Below the pieces are notes generated by a model. The model saw only the letters and a program-made list of their open reading frames with translations, did no database searches and was not told the DNA's origin. From NCBI GenBank assembly GCA_003221005.1, contig QHTZ01000079.1:1-64000 (forward strand): a stretch of DNA of 64,000 nucleotides. Reading direction: 5' to 3'. The translations under genes were made by a program, and so were the position numbers. This document shows, in pieces, positions 30,203 through 40,318 of the stretch. The stretch comes from Gemmatimonadota bacterium (GTDB lineage: Bacteria > Gemmatimonadota > Gemmatimonadetes > Gemmatimonadales > GWC2-71-9). Numbering within the stretch: the first letter of the stretch is position 1; every line of letters begins with the position of its first letter.

Positions 30203-31371
30203 CAGGCGCCCCCCTCAGCGACCGAGCTCGCGATCAGGTGCCCGCGATCCAGCACGAAGAACAGCGGGATGGCGAGCAGGACGTTCAACCCGCACAGCGC
30301 GAGGGCGAACCGGCTGTCGTACGTCCACCCGAGCCGGTCATGCAGCACCCAGATCGCGGTGGCGAGCAGCGCGATGTACACCAGCGCGAGCGGCAGCATC
30401 ACCTTCCAACCGAGCGCCATGAGCTGGTCGTAGCGGAAGCGGGGCAACGTCCAGCGCACCCAGATATAGAGGAAAAGGAAGCAGCACACCTTGAGCGCGA
30501 AGACGCCCAGCGTGGCGAGGGTCTTCGCGACTGTCCAGGGCGGCGCGTCGTCCCAGTGGGTGAACGGAATGTCCCAGCCGCCGAAGAACAGCGTGGCCAT
30601 GAGCGCGGACGCCGTCACCATGTTGGCGTATTCCGCGATGTAGAACATCGAGAACTTCATCGCGCTGTACTCGGTGTGGTAGCCCGCGATCAGTTCGGCT
30701 TCGGCCTCCGGCAGGTCGAACGGCAAGCGGTTGGTCTCCGCGAACGCCGCTACCGTGAAGATGAAGTACGCGAGTCCGAGCGGGAACACGTTCCACGTGA
30801 AGAGCGACTGCTGCTGGCGCGCGACGACGTCCGAGAGCGTGACGTTGCCGGCCAGGAGCAGCACGGCGACCGTGCTCATCCCGAGCGCGATCTCGTACGA
30901 GATCATCTGTGCTGAGGAGCGCAGGCCCCCGAGCAGCGCGTACTTGTTGTTGGATGACCACCCCGCGAGCACGACCCCGTACACCCCGAGCGAGCCGATC
31001 GCGAGAATGTAGAGGAACCCCACCGGCAGGTCGGCCACCACGAGCGGCACATCGCCCCACGGGGTCGGCAGCGGGGCGCCGAACGGCACCACCGCGATGG
31101 CGAGCAGCGCCGGGACGAAGGCGAGCGCGGGCGCCAGCACGAACAGCAGCCGGTCGGCTTGCCCGGGCAGCGTCTCTTCCTTCAGCAGGTTCTTGAGGCC
31201 GTCGGCGGCGGGCTGGAGCAGGCCCTCGGGGCCGACGCGGTTGGGCCCGAGCCGGTCTTGTATCCAGGCGCAGATGCGCCGCTCGGCGAGCGTGAGCAGC
31301 GCCACGCCGACCATGATGACCGTGAACACCACGAGGATCTTCACGATCGAAGCGACGAGGAAGAAGGTCAC
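30202..31371 (-). CDS. nuoH: NADH-quinone oxidoreductase subunit H
   Basis: GTG start; ERRICAWIQDRLGPNRVGPEGLLQPAADGLKNLLKE, ETNRLPFDLPEAEAELIAGYHTEYSAMKF. Confidence 0.95.
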   Translation of the reverse strand: MTFFLVASIVKILVVFTVIMVGVALLTLAERRICAWIQDRLGPNRVGPEGLLQPAADGLKNLLKEETLPGQADRLLFVLAPALAFVPALLAIAVVPFGAPLPTPWGDVPLVVADLPVGFLYILAIGSLGVYGVVLAGWSSNNKYALLGGLRSSAQMISYEIALGMSTVAVLLLAGNVTLSDVVARQQQSLFTWNVFPLGLAYFIFTVAAFAETNRLPFDLPEAEAELIAGYHTEYSAMKFSMFYIAEYANMVTASALMATLFFGGWDIPFTHWDDAPPWTVAKTLATLGVFALKVCCFLFLYIWVRWTLPRFRYDQLMALGWKVMLPLALVYIALLATAIWVLHDRLGWTYDSRFALALCGLNVLLAIPLFFVLDRGHLIASSVAEGGA

Positions 31372-32963
31372 GCCGGCACCCCCGCATCCGCGCCGATCAC
31401 CCGGCCGCCGAGCCCGAGGTTGGCGTAGCTCAGTCCGGCAAACGCCGGCACCGACGCCGCCAGGCGGTCGAATACCTCGGCTGCGCTCGCGGGCGCGGTG
31501 CCGCGGCCGAGGCGCGCGCCGAGGGCGCCCAGCACCCACCACGCCGGTTGTGCCATTCCCGGCGCCGGCTTCGCCTGGACGTAGCGCTGCACACGCCCGT
31601 CGCGGTTCACGAACGTCCCTTCTTCCTCCGCCACGTTCGCGATCGGGAGCACGAGTTCCGCACTCCGCAGCGTGCCGTCTGCCCCCGGGTCGCTCCCATC
31701 CTCGGGCGGAACCGTGCCGAGGTAGATCAGCGCCCCCGCGGGTCGCACAGCGGCCTGGGGATCGTCGAGCACCAGCACGACGGCCGCCTGCTCGGCAGCC
31801 CGGAGCGCGGCGGCGTAGTCGGGGCCGTACCCCAGGAGATCCGCGCCGCGCGCGTTGGGTGCCCGCTCCGCGCGGAGCGCCAGGTCCGGCACGCCGGCGA
31901 GCGGCGCTTCCTCCCCCATCACTAATTGATACGCTCCCGTCCACTCGAAGCTTGCAAGCAGCTCGCGCGCGAGAAACAGGGCCTCGGTGGATACGCGGGG
32001 GGAGATGAGGGCCACGGCCGCGCCCCCGGCGCCGCGCAGGATGGCGGCCGCGCGCTCGAGCGCCTCGTCCCAGTCCACGGCGCGTGCGGTGCCGTCGGGC
32101 TGGCGGACGAGCGGTGCCTCGCTCCGGTCACCGCGGTTCATCCAGCGGTAGTTCATGCGCCCGTGGTCACAGATGAAGTAGCGGTTGACGGCGAGATTGG
32201 GGCGCGGCCGGATCCGCACTACCACGTCGTCCCGCGTGTCGAGCGTGATGTTGCAGCCCTGAGAGCACCCCGTGCAGATCGACGCGGTCTTGTCCAGCTC
32301 CCAGGCGCGCGCCTTGTGGAGGAAATCCTTCGACAGGAGCGACCCGACGGGGCAGAGGTCCACCACGTTGCCAGCCCAGGGATGATCGAGTCGCGCGTCA
32401 GGGTGGATCCCGATGTAGGCCCGGTCGCCGCGCTCCGAGACGTTGAGGACCGGCTCCTGCGCCACGTCCTCCATGAAGCGCACGCAGCGCGTGCACAGGA
32501 TGCAGCGGTTCGGCACAAAGAGCACGTCGGGCCCGAAGTCCTCCACCGGATTGAAGCGCTTGGCGTAGGCGGGGCTGTAGCGCGTGGCGGGGCGGCCCTC
32601 CTGGAACGTGAAGTCCTGGAGCTCGCACTCGCCCGCTTGGTCGCAGATGGGGCAGTCGAGCGGGTGATTGATCAGCAGCAGCTCGAGCACGCCCATGCGC
32701 CCGTCCCGCGCCTGGCGCGACTGCGTGTGCACCACCATGCCGTCCGTCACCGGCGTCGCGCAGGCAATCTGGAGCTTGGGAGCCTTCTCGATCTCGACGA
32801 GACACATGCGGCACACGCCGGCCACGGGGAGGCCGGGATGGTAACAGTAGTGCGGCACGAGGATCCCCGCTTGCTTCGCAGCCTCGATGACGAGCGTGCC
32901 CTTGGGGACGCTCACGGGCGCGCCGTCGATGGTCAGATTGACGAGACCGTTGGGATCGGGCAT
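31368..32963 (-). CDS. nuoG: NADH-quinone oxidoreductase subunit G
   Basis: MPDPNGLVNLTIDG...; CPICDQAGECELQDF, CILCTRCVRFMEDV, CTGCSQGCNI. Confidence 0.92.
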   Translation of the reverse strand: MPDPNGLVNLTIDGAPVSVPKGTLVIEAAKQAGILVPHYCYHPGLPVAGVCRMCLVEIEKAPKLQIACATPVTDGMVVHTQSRQARDGRMGVLELLLINHPLDCPICDQAGECELQDFTFQEGRPATRYSPAYAKRFNPVEDFGPDVLFVPNRCILCTRCVRFMEDVAQEPVLNVSERGDRAYIGIHPDARLDHPWAGNVVDLCPVGSLLSKDFLHKARAWELDKTASICTGCSQGCNITLDTRDDVVVRIRPRPNLAVNRYFICDHGRMNYRWMNRGDRSEAPLVRQPDGTARAVDWDEALERAAAILRGAGGAAVALISPRVSTEALFLARELLASFEWTGAYQLVMGEEAPLAGVPDLALRAERAPNARGADLLGYGPDYAAALRAAEQAAVVLVLDDPQAAVRPAGALIYLGTVPPEDGSDPGADGTLRSAELVLPIANVAEEEGTFVNRDGRVQRYVQAKPAPGMAQPAWWVLGALGARLGRGTAPASAAEVFDRLAASVPAFAGLSYANLGLGGRVIGADAGVPA

Positions 32964-34246
32964 CACGCCACCATCGCCCTGCGCCGCCCCGCGATGTAAT
33001 CCTCGAACTCGCCCCGGAACTTCTTGATCCCGCTCACGACCGGCGCGGCGCACGAATCGGACAGCACGCAGATCGTCTTGCCCGTCATATTCTCCGCCAG
33101 ATCGAGCAGCAGGTCGAGGTCCTGCATCTTCCCCTGCCCCGCGAGGACCCGCTCCAGGATCTTCGTGGTCCAGGCCGTCCCTTCACGGCACTGCGTGCAC
33201 TGAGCGCACGACTCGTGCGCATAGAAGCGCGCCAGCCGCATGATCTGGTAGACCATGTCGGCGGAGTCGTCGAACACGATCACGCCGCCCGAGCCGAGCA
33301 GCGTCCCTTCCGCGACGCAGCCTTCGTAGTCGAGCAGGCAGCGCTCCGTCTCCTCGCGGTTCAGGATCGGGACGGACGAGCCTCCCGGGATGCACGCCTT
33401 GAGCGTGCGGCCGGGCCGCATCCCGCCAGCGAGCTCGTACACGAGGTCCTTCAGCGGGAAGCCCATCGTCACTTCGTAGTTCCCCGGCTTCTGGATGTGC
33501 CCGCAGACCGAGAACAGCTTTGTCCCGGTGCTCTTGGGGCTGGAGAGAGACATCGCCTTGTGCCACGCCGCCCCATGTGTGATGATGTGCGGCACGACGG
33601 CGAGTGTCTCCACATTGTTGATCGTCGTCGGCATACCGAAGACGCCGAAGGCGGCGGGGAACGGCGGCTTGATGCGGGGGTTACCGCGCTTGCCCTCGAT
33701 CGAGCTCATGAGCGCCGTTTCTTCGCCGCAGATGTACGCTCCCGCGCCCTTGTGCAGGTAGATCTTGAACGTTCCCAGCGCCTTGGCGGCGGTCGCCTCG
33801 GCGAGGGCCTGTTCCATGACGGCGAACGGCTCGGTGAACTCCCCGCGGATATAGATGTAGGCGACGTCCGCCTGGATCGCGTGCATCGTGATGAGCGTGC
33901 CCTCGAGCAGCGCGTGCGGTGTCCAGCGCATGATCTCGCGGTCCTTGAACGTCCCGGGCTCCGACTCGTCGGCGTTCACACACAGGTAGTGCGGCTTCTT
34001 CTTGTCCTTCTCCTTGGGCATGAACGTCCACTTGAGGCCCGTGGGGAACCCTGCGCCGCCCCGGCCGCGCAGCCCCGACTCCTTCACGACGTCGGTCACC
34101 GCCGCCGGCGGCATCGCGAGCGCCTGCTGCAGCGCCTCGTAGCCGCCGCGCTTCACCCACCCCTTGTAACTGCGCGCCTCAGGGTCGCCAAAGTACTGCG
34201 ATAGGAGCACGGTCTCGCGAGCGTGAGGGTTGTGGGGGAAGCCCAT
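32963..34246 (-). CDS. nuoF: NADH-quinone oxidoreductase subunit F
   Basis: 427 aa; GLRGRGGAGFPTGLKW, GAGAYICGEETALMSSIEGKRGNPR, ESCAQCTQCREG. Confidence 0.95.
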   Translation of the reverse strand: MGFPHNPHARETVLLSQYFGDPEARSYKGWVKRGGYEALQQALAMPPAAVTDVVKESGLRGRGGAGFPTGLKWTFMPKEKDKKKPHYLCVNADESEPGTFKDREIMRWTPHALLEGTLITMHAIQADVAYIYIRGEFTEPFAVMEQALAEATAAKALGTFKIYLHKGAGAYICGEETALMSSIEGKRGNPRIKPPFPAAFGVFGMPTTINNVETLAVVPHIITHGAAWHKAMSLSSPKSTGTKLFSVCGHIQKPGNYEVTMGFPLKDLVYELAGGMRPGRTLKACIPGGSSVPILNREETERCLLDYEGCVAEGTLLGSGGVIVFDDSADMVYQIMRLARFYAHESCAQCTQCREGTAWTTKILERVLAGQGKMQDLDLLLDLAENMTGKTICVLSDSCAAPVVSGIKKFRGEFEDYIAGRRRAMVA

Positions 34247-34247
34247 G

Positions 34248-34742
34248 CTACTTGTACTTCCTCACAATCTCCGGCACCCGCTCCGGCGTGACCGACTCGA
34301 CGAAGTCGGCGTTCACGAGCACCGGCGTGGCGAAGCCGCAGGCGCCGAGGCATTCCACTTCGGTGACGGTCCACGCTCCATCCGGGCTGGTGGCGCCGAG
34401 TTCCCTGGCGCCGGTATGCTCGAGGAAGGCCTGGACGACGTCCTCAGCCCCGCAGAGGTTGCACGGTGACGTCGTGCAGACCTGCACGAAGTTCCGGCCT
34501 ACCGGGTGCTGGTGAAACATCGTGTAGAACGTGACCACGCCGCGCACGTGCGCCGGCGTCACGCCGAGCAGCTCCCCCACTTCCACCATGCTGCGGTCGG
34601 AGACCCAGCCGCGCGCTTCCTGAACGAGCCACAACGCCGGCAGCATGGCGGCAGCCTTGGTGGGATAGCGCGTGAAGATCTCGCGCAGGCGATCGAGGGT
34701 CTTTCCGGTGAAGACCGGCTGGTACTCCTCCACCACGCTCAC
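34248..34742 (-). CDS. nuoE: NADH-quinone oxidoreductase subunit E
   Basis: 164 aa; VTFYTMFHQHPVGRNFVQVCTTSPCNLCGAED, VECLGACGFATPVLVN. Confidence 0.94.
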   Translation of the reverse strand: MSVVEEYQPVFTGKTLDRLREIFTRYPTKAAAMLPALWLVQEARGWVSDRSMVEVGELLGVTPAHVRGVVTFYTMFHQHPVGRNFVQVCTTSPCNLCGAEDVVQAFLEHTGARELGATSPDGAWTVTEVECLGACGFATPVLVNADFVESVTPERVPEIVRKYK

Positions 34743-36004
34743 CGGTCGACCTCGCCCATGACGATGTCCACCGACGCGTTGATCGCGATCAGGTCGCTCA
34801 GCAGGTGTCCCTGGGCGAGCTTCGGCAGCACCGAGAGGTTAATGAACGCGGGCGGGCGGATGCGCCAGCGCACCGGCTTCGCGGTGCCGTCGGAGACGAA
34901 GTAGTTGCCAAGCTCGCCCTTGGGGTTCTCGATCCCGACATACGCTTCGCCGACGGGCGCCTTCACGCCCTCCATCACCTGTTTGAAGTGATAGATCATC
35001 GCCTCCATGTCGCTCATGGCACGGGACTTGGGGGGAAGGATGACGCGCGGGTCCGCGACGTTGATCGGGCCATCTGGGAGCCGCTCGAGCGCTTGCGCCA
35101 GGATGCGGTTCGACTGCCGGCACTCCTCGAGCCGCACGAGGTATCGGTCGTACACGTCCCCGTGCTCGCCTACGGGCACGTCGAAATCGTATGTCTCGTA
35201 GTCGAGGTACGGCTTGTCCTTGCGGAGATCGTACGGCACGCCGCTGGCGCGGAGCATCGGCCCGGAGAGTGAATGACTGACGGCGTCGGCGGCGCTGATC
35301 ACGCCTACGCCCTGCGTGCGGCCGGCCCACACGGCGTTGCGCGTCAGGACGCGGTCGATCTCGTCCAGTGTCTTCGGAAACGTCTGCGTGAACTCGCGCA
35401 GCCCCGCGGCGAAGCCGTCCGGGATGTCGGCCATGAGGCCGCCGACGCGGGTGAGACTGGTCGTGAGACGCGCCCCGGTCCACATCTCCTGCAGGTTATA
35501 GATCCGCTCGCGCTGCTGGAATGCCCACAGGAACGGCGTGAAGGCGCCCAGGTCGATCGACGTCGTGCCGAGCCAGACGAGGTGGGAGATGATCCGGCTC
35601 ATCTCACAGGCGATCAAGCGCAGCACCTTGCAACGGGGCGTGATCTCGATCCCCATGAGCACTTCGGCCGCGAGCGCGACGCCCACGTTGTTCGCCATCG
35701 GCGCGAGGTAATCCGTGCGGTCTGTGAGCGGAATGATCTGGTTGTAGTGACGGTATTCGCCGAGCTTTTCGAACCCCGAGTGGAGGTAGCCGATGTGCGG
35801 GATCACCCGCACCACGGTTTCCCCGTCAAGCTCGACGACGAGTCGTAGCACGCCGTGGGTGGCGGGATGCTGAGGCCCGAGATTGATGAGCATGTGCTCG
35901 CCGGCGAGGTCCGGCTCCGCCAGCCCGACGGGAACGCGAGTGGGCCGGCCCTGCGCGTCGATGCCGGGGGTCGCGAGGTCGAGCTCGACGGTGCGCTTGC
36001 TCAT
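34739..36004 (-). CDS. nuoD: NADH-quinone oxidoreductase subunit D
   Basis: [10 protein letters not shown]...NLGPQHPATHGVLRLVVELDGE, PHIGYLHSGFEKLGEYRHYNQIIPLTDRTDYLAPMANN. Confidence 0.95.
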   Translation of the reverse strand: MSKRTVELDLATPGIDAQGRPTRVPVGLAEPDLAGEHMLINLGPQHPATHGVLRLVVELDGETVVRVIPHIGYLHSGFEKLGEYRHYNQIIPLTDRTDYLAPMANNVGVALAAEVLMGIEITPRCKVLRLIACEMSRIISHLVWLGTTSIDLGAFTPFLWAFQQRERIYNLQEMWTGARLTTSLTRVGGLMADIPDGFAAGLREFTQTFPKTLDEIDRVLTRNAVWAGRTQGVGVISAADAVSHSLSGPMLRASGVPYDLRKDKPYLDYETYDFDVPVGEHGDVYDRYLVRLEECRQSNRILAQALERLPDGPINVADPRVILPPKSRAMSDMEAMIYHFKQVMEGVKAPVGEAYVGIENPKGELGNYFVSDGTAKPVRWRIRPPAFINLSVLPKLAQGHLLSDLIAINASVDIVMGEVDR

Positions 36005-36621
36005 TCGGAGTGCGGCAGCTTGCCACGCTCGCCCCGCTCGAGGCGCTCCTTCATGTCGCGCGGCAGCTCGTCGTATGCCTCGGCGATCGAGAGCTCTTCC
36101 AGGGAGTAGTGCGCTTCGGGGTTGGCAGCCAGCGCCTGTCGCACCTGTTCTGCGCGGCTGAAGCGCCCGCGCAAGGGAAAGTCCTTCCGGAGCGGATAAC
36201 CTTCTGCGTACGTCTCCCACATCAGAATACGCCGCAGGTCGGGATGTCCACGGAACGTGATCCCGAACATGTCGTACACTTCGCGCTCGAGCCACTCGGC
36301 GCCGGGCCACAGCGGCACGACCGAGTCCACCGCGAGCTCCCCGCGGGGATCGAGCTCGACCTTCACCCGCAGGTCCACGCGCCGCTCCAGCGATCGCAGG
36401 AAGTAAATGACCTCGAGCGGGCGCTCGCGGTCGCGGTACTCGACCGCTGTCACGTCCACCAGGTAGTCGTACCGCTCGCCCGGCGCGTCGCGCAGCCACT
36501 GCATCACTTCCCGCAACTGCTCGGCGCGGACGCAGACGAGGGTCTCGCCGTCGCGCGCCACGGCGGCGCGGCCGATGGCGGTGCTGAAGGTCGCTCGCAG
36601 GGCGTCGACGGAGGGGTTCAC
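36001..36621 (-). CDS. nuoC: NADH-quinone oxidoreductase subunit C
   Basis: 206 aa; [41 protein letters not shown]. Confidence 0.94.
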   Translation of the reverse strand: MNPSVDALRATFSTAIGRAAVARDGETLVCVRAEQLREVMQWLRDAPGERYDYLVDVTAVEYRDRERPLEVIYFLRSLERRVDLRVKVELDPRGELAVDSVVPLWPGAEWLEREVYDMFGITFRGHPDLRRILMWETYAEGYPLRKDFPLRGRFSRAEQVRQALAANPEAHYSLEELSIAEAYDELPRDMKERLERGERGKLPHSE

Positions 36622-37223
36622 GCCGACCGGAACTGGTGAACCGAGTTGCCGAACGGCTCCGAGATCTCGTCGATCTGATCAGGGGGCAGCCGCAGGCCCT
36701 TGTCGTCGAGGGGATGCTCCTCCCGCAGCGCGCGATCGCTCAGCGACTCGCCTTTGATCTTCTTGTGGAGCAGCAGCACGCCGTAGAGGAGGCCTTCAGG
36801 TCGGGGAGGGCAGCCGGGGACGTACACGTCCACCGGGACGATCGTGTCGATTCCCTGCACCATTGCGTAATTGTCGAAGATGCCGCCGCTCGAGGCGCAT
36901 GCGCCCATCGAGATTACCCACTTCGGCTGCGGCATCTGGTCGTAGACCCGGCGGATGACGGGGGCGAGCTTGAAGGGCAGCCGGCCGGCGCAGATCAGCA
37001 CATCGGCCTGACGCGGGCTGAACGCCTGGCGCTCCATTCCGAAACGTGCGAAGTCGAACCGGCTCGCCGCTGTCGCCATGAACTCGATAGCACAGCATGC
37101 CGTCCCGAACGGCATGGGCCACAGCGAGTTGGCCCTGGCCCAGTTCACGAGGTCGTCGAGTCGCGCGAGCAGCCAGTTGGGGCTCTGACCCGCGATCTCC
37201 TTCGTCTCCACCATATGTTTCAT
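36618..37223 (-). CDS. nuoB: NADH-quinone oxidoreductase subunit B
   Basis: [87 protein letters not shown]. Confidence 0.95.
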   Translation of the reverse strand: MKHMVETKEIAGQSPNWLLARLDDLVNWARANSLWPMPFGTACCAIEFMATAASRFDFARFGMERQAFSPRQADVLICAGRLPFKLAPVIRRVYDQMPQPKWVISMGACASSGGIFDNYAMVQGIDTIVPVDVYVPGCPPRPEGLLYGVLLLHKKIKGESLSDRALREEHPLDDKGLRLPPDQIDEISEPFGNSVHQFRSA

Positions 37224-37230
37224 TCTGTGA

Positions 37231-37614
37231 TCAGTCCCAATCGAAGGCGCCCCGCTTCCACACATACACGTACCCCACGAACAGGATCGCGAGGAACACC
37301 AGCATCTCGGCGAGCAAGAACCCCATGCCGGGCCCCGTCCCCCCCGCCCCGTCTCCGCTGAAGTAGATCGCGCCCCACGGGATCAAGAAGACGGTCTCGA
37401 TGTCGAATACGATGAACAGCATCGCGACCAGGTAAAACTTGACCGAGAACCGTTCGTGGGCGTCCCCCAGCGGCGGCATGCCGCTCTCGTACGGCTCGAG
37501 CTTCGAGGGGGTGGGTCGCCGCGGCGCGGCGAAATGCGAGACACCGATCAGAAGCGCGGCGTTCGCGACCACGAAAACCGCGTATAGGAGGAAGGATACG
37601 TAGGGTTCGCGCAT
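37231..37614 (-). CDS. nuoA: NADH-quinone oxidoreductase subunit A
   Basis: 127 aa; [43 protein letters not shown]. Confidence 0.95.
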   Translation of the reverse strand: MREPYVSFLLYAVFVVANAALLIGVSHFAAPRRPTPSKLEPYESGMPPLGDAHERFSVKFYLVAMLFIVFDIETVFLIPWGAIYFSGDGAGGTGPGMGFLLAEMLVFLAILFVGYVYVWKRGAFDWD

Positions 37615-37703
37615 GCGATGCGACGGAAAATCACGCTTTGGTATGGGCTTGTCAACCGAACCGAGTGGCGTAAGTGCCGATGGGGCCGATATATTGCGCG
37701 CCC

Positions 37704-38264
37704 ATGTCCATCAAGTCCGACCGCTGGATCCGCCGCATGGCGCGCGAGCGGCGGATGATCGAGCCGTTCGCCGACCGCCAGGTCACGGCGGGGGTCATCT
37801 CCTTCGGGGTGTCGTCGTACGGGTACGACATGCGCGTCGCACCCGAGTTCCGGATCTTCACGAACGCGCTCTCGGCGGTCGTCGACCCCAAGCACTTCGA
37901 CCCTCGCTCGTTCGTCGAGTTCGCCGGGGACGTCTGCATCGTGCCGCCCAACTCGTTTGCGCTCGCCCGCTCGATCGAGTACTTCCGCATCCCGCGGAAC
38001 GTCCTGACCGTGTGCGTGGGGAAGAGCACCTACGCCCGCTGTGGGATCATCACCAACGTGACGCCGTTCGAGCCGGAGTGGGAGGGCTTCGTGACCCTCG
38101 AGATCTCGAACACGACACCCCTCCCGGCCAAGATCTACGCCAACGAGGGGATCGCCCAGGTACTGTTCTTCACGGCGGACGAAGGCGACGAGTGCGAGCA
38201 GAGCTACGCCGACAAGCGCGGCAAGTACCAGGCCCAGACGGGCATCACCCTGCCCAAGCTGTAG
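37704..38264 (+). CDS. dcd: dCTP deaminase
   Basis: [13 protein letters not shown]...; [68 protein letters not shown]. Confidence 0.95.
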   Translation: MSIKSDRWIRRMARERRMIEPFADRQVTAGVISFGVSSYGYDMRVAPEFRIFTNALSAVVDPKHFDPRSFVEFAGDVCIVPPNSFALARSIEYFRIPRNVLTVCVGKSTYARCGIITNVTPFEPEWEGFVTLEISNTTPLPAKIYANEGIAQVLFFTADEGDECEQSYADKRGKYQAQTGITLPKL

Positions 38265-38274
38265 TCCCCGCCCC

Positions 38275-39870
38275 TCAGCGCTCCAGCAGCTCCAATCCCT
38301 CGACTCGCAAGGCCGGCCGCCCCCGCGCACGCAGCGCTCGGAGATCCGCTGCCGCCTGAGCGGCCTCCAACGCCCCGAATGTGAACGGCCTTCCCGGGAT
38401 TGCCACGTCCTCCCGCGCGGCCTCCGTGATCTGGAGGAAGTGGCCTCCCGGGGGGCCGCCCTTGTGCAGCTGACCCGTCGAGTGAAGCAACCGTGGGCCG
38501 TAGCCGAGCGTGGTCGCCACCTTGAGCCGGTCGCGCAGCCGCAACCGGATCGCCTCCAGGCGGCGATCGTATTCCGCGGTCGGCGGGAGGTAGGCCATCA
38601 GCGCGAGGTAGTCCCCCGGCCGGATCGCGGCGAGAAATGCTCGCAGCTCCGCCGCGCTCGAGGGAACGGGGGGCGCCGGCGCCACACGGCTCGCGAGCGC
38701 CGCGGTCGTGTTGGCCTTGGTCTCGGCGACATTCGGCTGGTCGAACGGGTTGATTCGGAGGATCGCGCCCGCCACCGCTGTCGCGAACTCCCAGCGGAAG
38801 AACTCCTGGCCCACATCGTAGGGGTCTGCGAGCGTGAGGCGCACCAGCGGATGCCCCGCCCCTTCGAGCGCAGCGAGGCGTGTTGCCACAGTGCGGTCTT
38901 CCTCTCCCGCGAGCGTGAGGGCGACGAAGACCCGGTCGCGCCCGTGTACGTCGGGCGCTCCGAGGGGCTCGCCCACGACGGGCAGAATACCCTTCCCTTC
39001 TTTGCCGGTGCTCTCGGCGATGAGCTGCTCCGCCCACAGACCGAGGCTTGCGATCCCGGGCGACAGGACGAACGTGAGCTTGTCCCGCCCGTCCATCGCC
39101 GCGGCTCCGAGGATGGCGCCGAGCCGGGCGGCGGGGTTGTCGACCGCGGGCACCTCGCGGGCGCACGCCTCGGCCACCCGCTGCGCCCGCTGCAGCAGCC
39201 GGCGGACGTCGATGCCGAGGAGTGCGGCGGGGACGAGCCCGAAGTACGAGAGCGCCGAGTACCGGCCCCCGATATCGGGCGGGTTGAGGAACGCCTGGCG
39301 GAACCCGGACTCCCGGGCCAGCCGGGCAAGCGGCGTATCGGGATCCGTGATCGCAACGAACTGGTCCCCGCGCCCTCTTGCGCGCTCCCAGAAGTAGCGG
39401 AAGAAGCAGTCCGTCTCGAGCGTGGTCCCCGACTTGCTCGAAACGAGAAACAGGGTGCGCGTGAGATCGCCGGCCGCTGCCGCGGCGACGGCCCGTGGGT
39501 CGGTGCTGTCGAGCACGACGAGCGACGGGTGGCCGCGCGCGCTGCCGAAGGTACGCCGCAGCACTTCGGGAGCGAGGCTCGAGCCGCCCATGCCGCACAG
39601 CACGACGCGATCGCAGCTCGCCCGGATCTCGGCGGCAAACGCTGTTAGGGTCGCCGTCTCGTCGAGCATCGCCCCGACAACGGTCAGCCACCCGAGGCGA
39701 TCCGCGATCTCCGGCGTCCCGGGGTCGTCCTTCCACACCGTGGGATCCCTGTCCCAAATGCGGCGAGGCACGTGCGCGTCCTCGAGCTGGGCGAGGCGCT
39801 GCGCCACCGCGGTGTCGAATGCGCCGGCTGTGGCCTGCTTCAGGGTGGAGGGGTCGTCACGCCGCGCCAC
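38275..39870 (-). CDS. glucose-6-phosphate isomerase (Tal-Pgi C-terminal type, standalone)
   Basis: VVLCGMGGSSLAPEVLRRTFG, FLVSSKSGTTLET, INPFDQPNVAETK, LHSTGQLHKGGPPGGHFLQ; GTG start at 39870. Confidence 0.85.
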   Translation of the reverse strand: MARRDDPSTLKQATAGAFDTAVAQRLAQLEDAHVPRRIWDRDPTVWKDDPGTPEIADRLGWLTVVGAMLDETATLTAFAAEIRASCDRVVLCGMGGSSLAPEVLRRTFGSARGHPSLVVLDSTDPRAVAAAAAGDLTRTLFLVSSKSGTTLETDCFFRYFWERARGRGDQFVAITDPDTPLARLARESGFRQAFLNPPDIGGRYSALSYFGLVPAALLGIDVRRLLQRAQRVAEACAREVPAVDNPAARLGAILGAAAMDGRDKLTFVLSPGIASLGLWAEQLIAESTGKEGKGILPVVGEPLGAPDVHGRDRVFVALTLAGEEDRTVATRLAALEGAGHPLVRLTLADPYDVGQEFFRWEFATAVAGAILRINPFDQPNVAETKANTTAALASRVAPAPPVPSSAAELRAFLAAIRPGDYLALMAYLPPTAEYDRRLEAIRLRLRDRLKVATTLGYGPRLLHSTGQLHKGGPPGGHFLQITEAAREDVAIPGRPFTFGALEAAQAAADLRALRARGRPALRVEGLELLER

Positions 39871-40247
39871 GCCCCGCCGGAGAGGGTGATGACTGTCGTA
39901 GCGAGGACGAGGACGGCGACGTCCAGGCGCCATCCGAGCTCGGTGGCGGGCGCAGCCATCTGCACGAAATAGAGCACGAAGTCGAACAGCCCGACGAGCA
40001 ACCCCAGCAGCAGGGTGCGCTGCAGCGGCCGCCCGAGCCGCGCCAGCACGCTTCCCGTCACGAGGGCGACCGCGCCCTGCCCGGCCGCAAGCGCCAACGC
40101 TGTGACCGCATCGCTGAACAGCGTGTGCATCAGGCCGGCACGGTTCGGGATGTAGCTGAAGAACCAGGTGTGGATCAGCGTGATCGCAAGCCCCGCCGCC
40201 GCGGCGCAGAGCACCGTCCACACGGCGTAATACACGACGATCTTCAT
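39840..40247 (-). CDS. hypothetical four-TM membrane protein
   Basis: MKIVVYYAVWTVLCAAAAGLAITLIHTWFFSYIPNRAGLMHTLF... Confidence 0.6.
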   Translation of the reverse strand: MKIVVYYAVWTVLCAAAAGLAITLIHTWFFSYIPNRAGLMHTLFSDAVTALALAAGQGAVALVTGSVLARLGRPLQRTLLLGLLVGLFDFVLYFVQMAAPATELGWRLDVAVLVLATTVITLSGGAWRGVTTPPP

Positions 40248-40318
40248 CCGGTCACCCGCGTCCGGCATCAGTTCGGACCTCCGTCGTCCGCAAATCTGTG
40301 CGGGCCCGGGGCCGGGCG

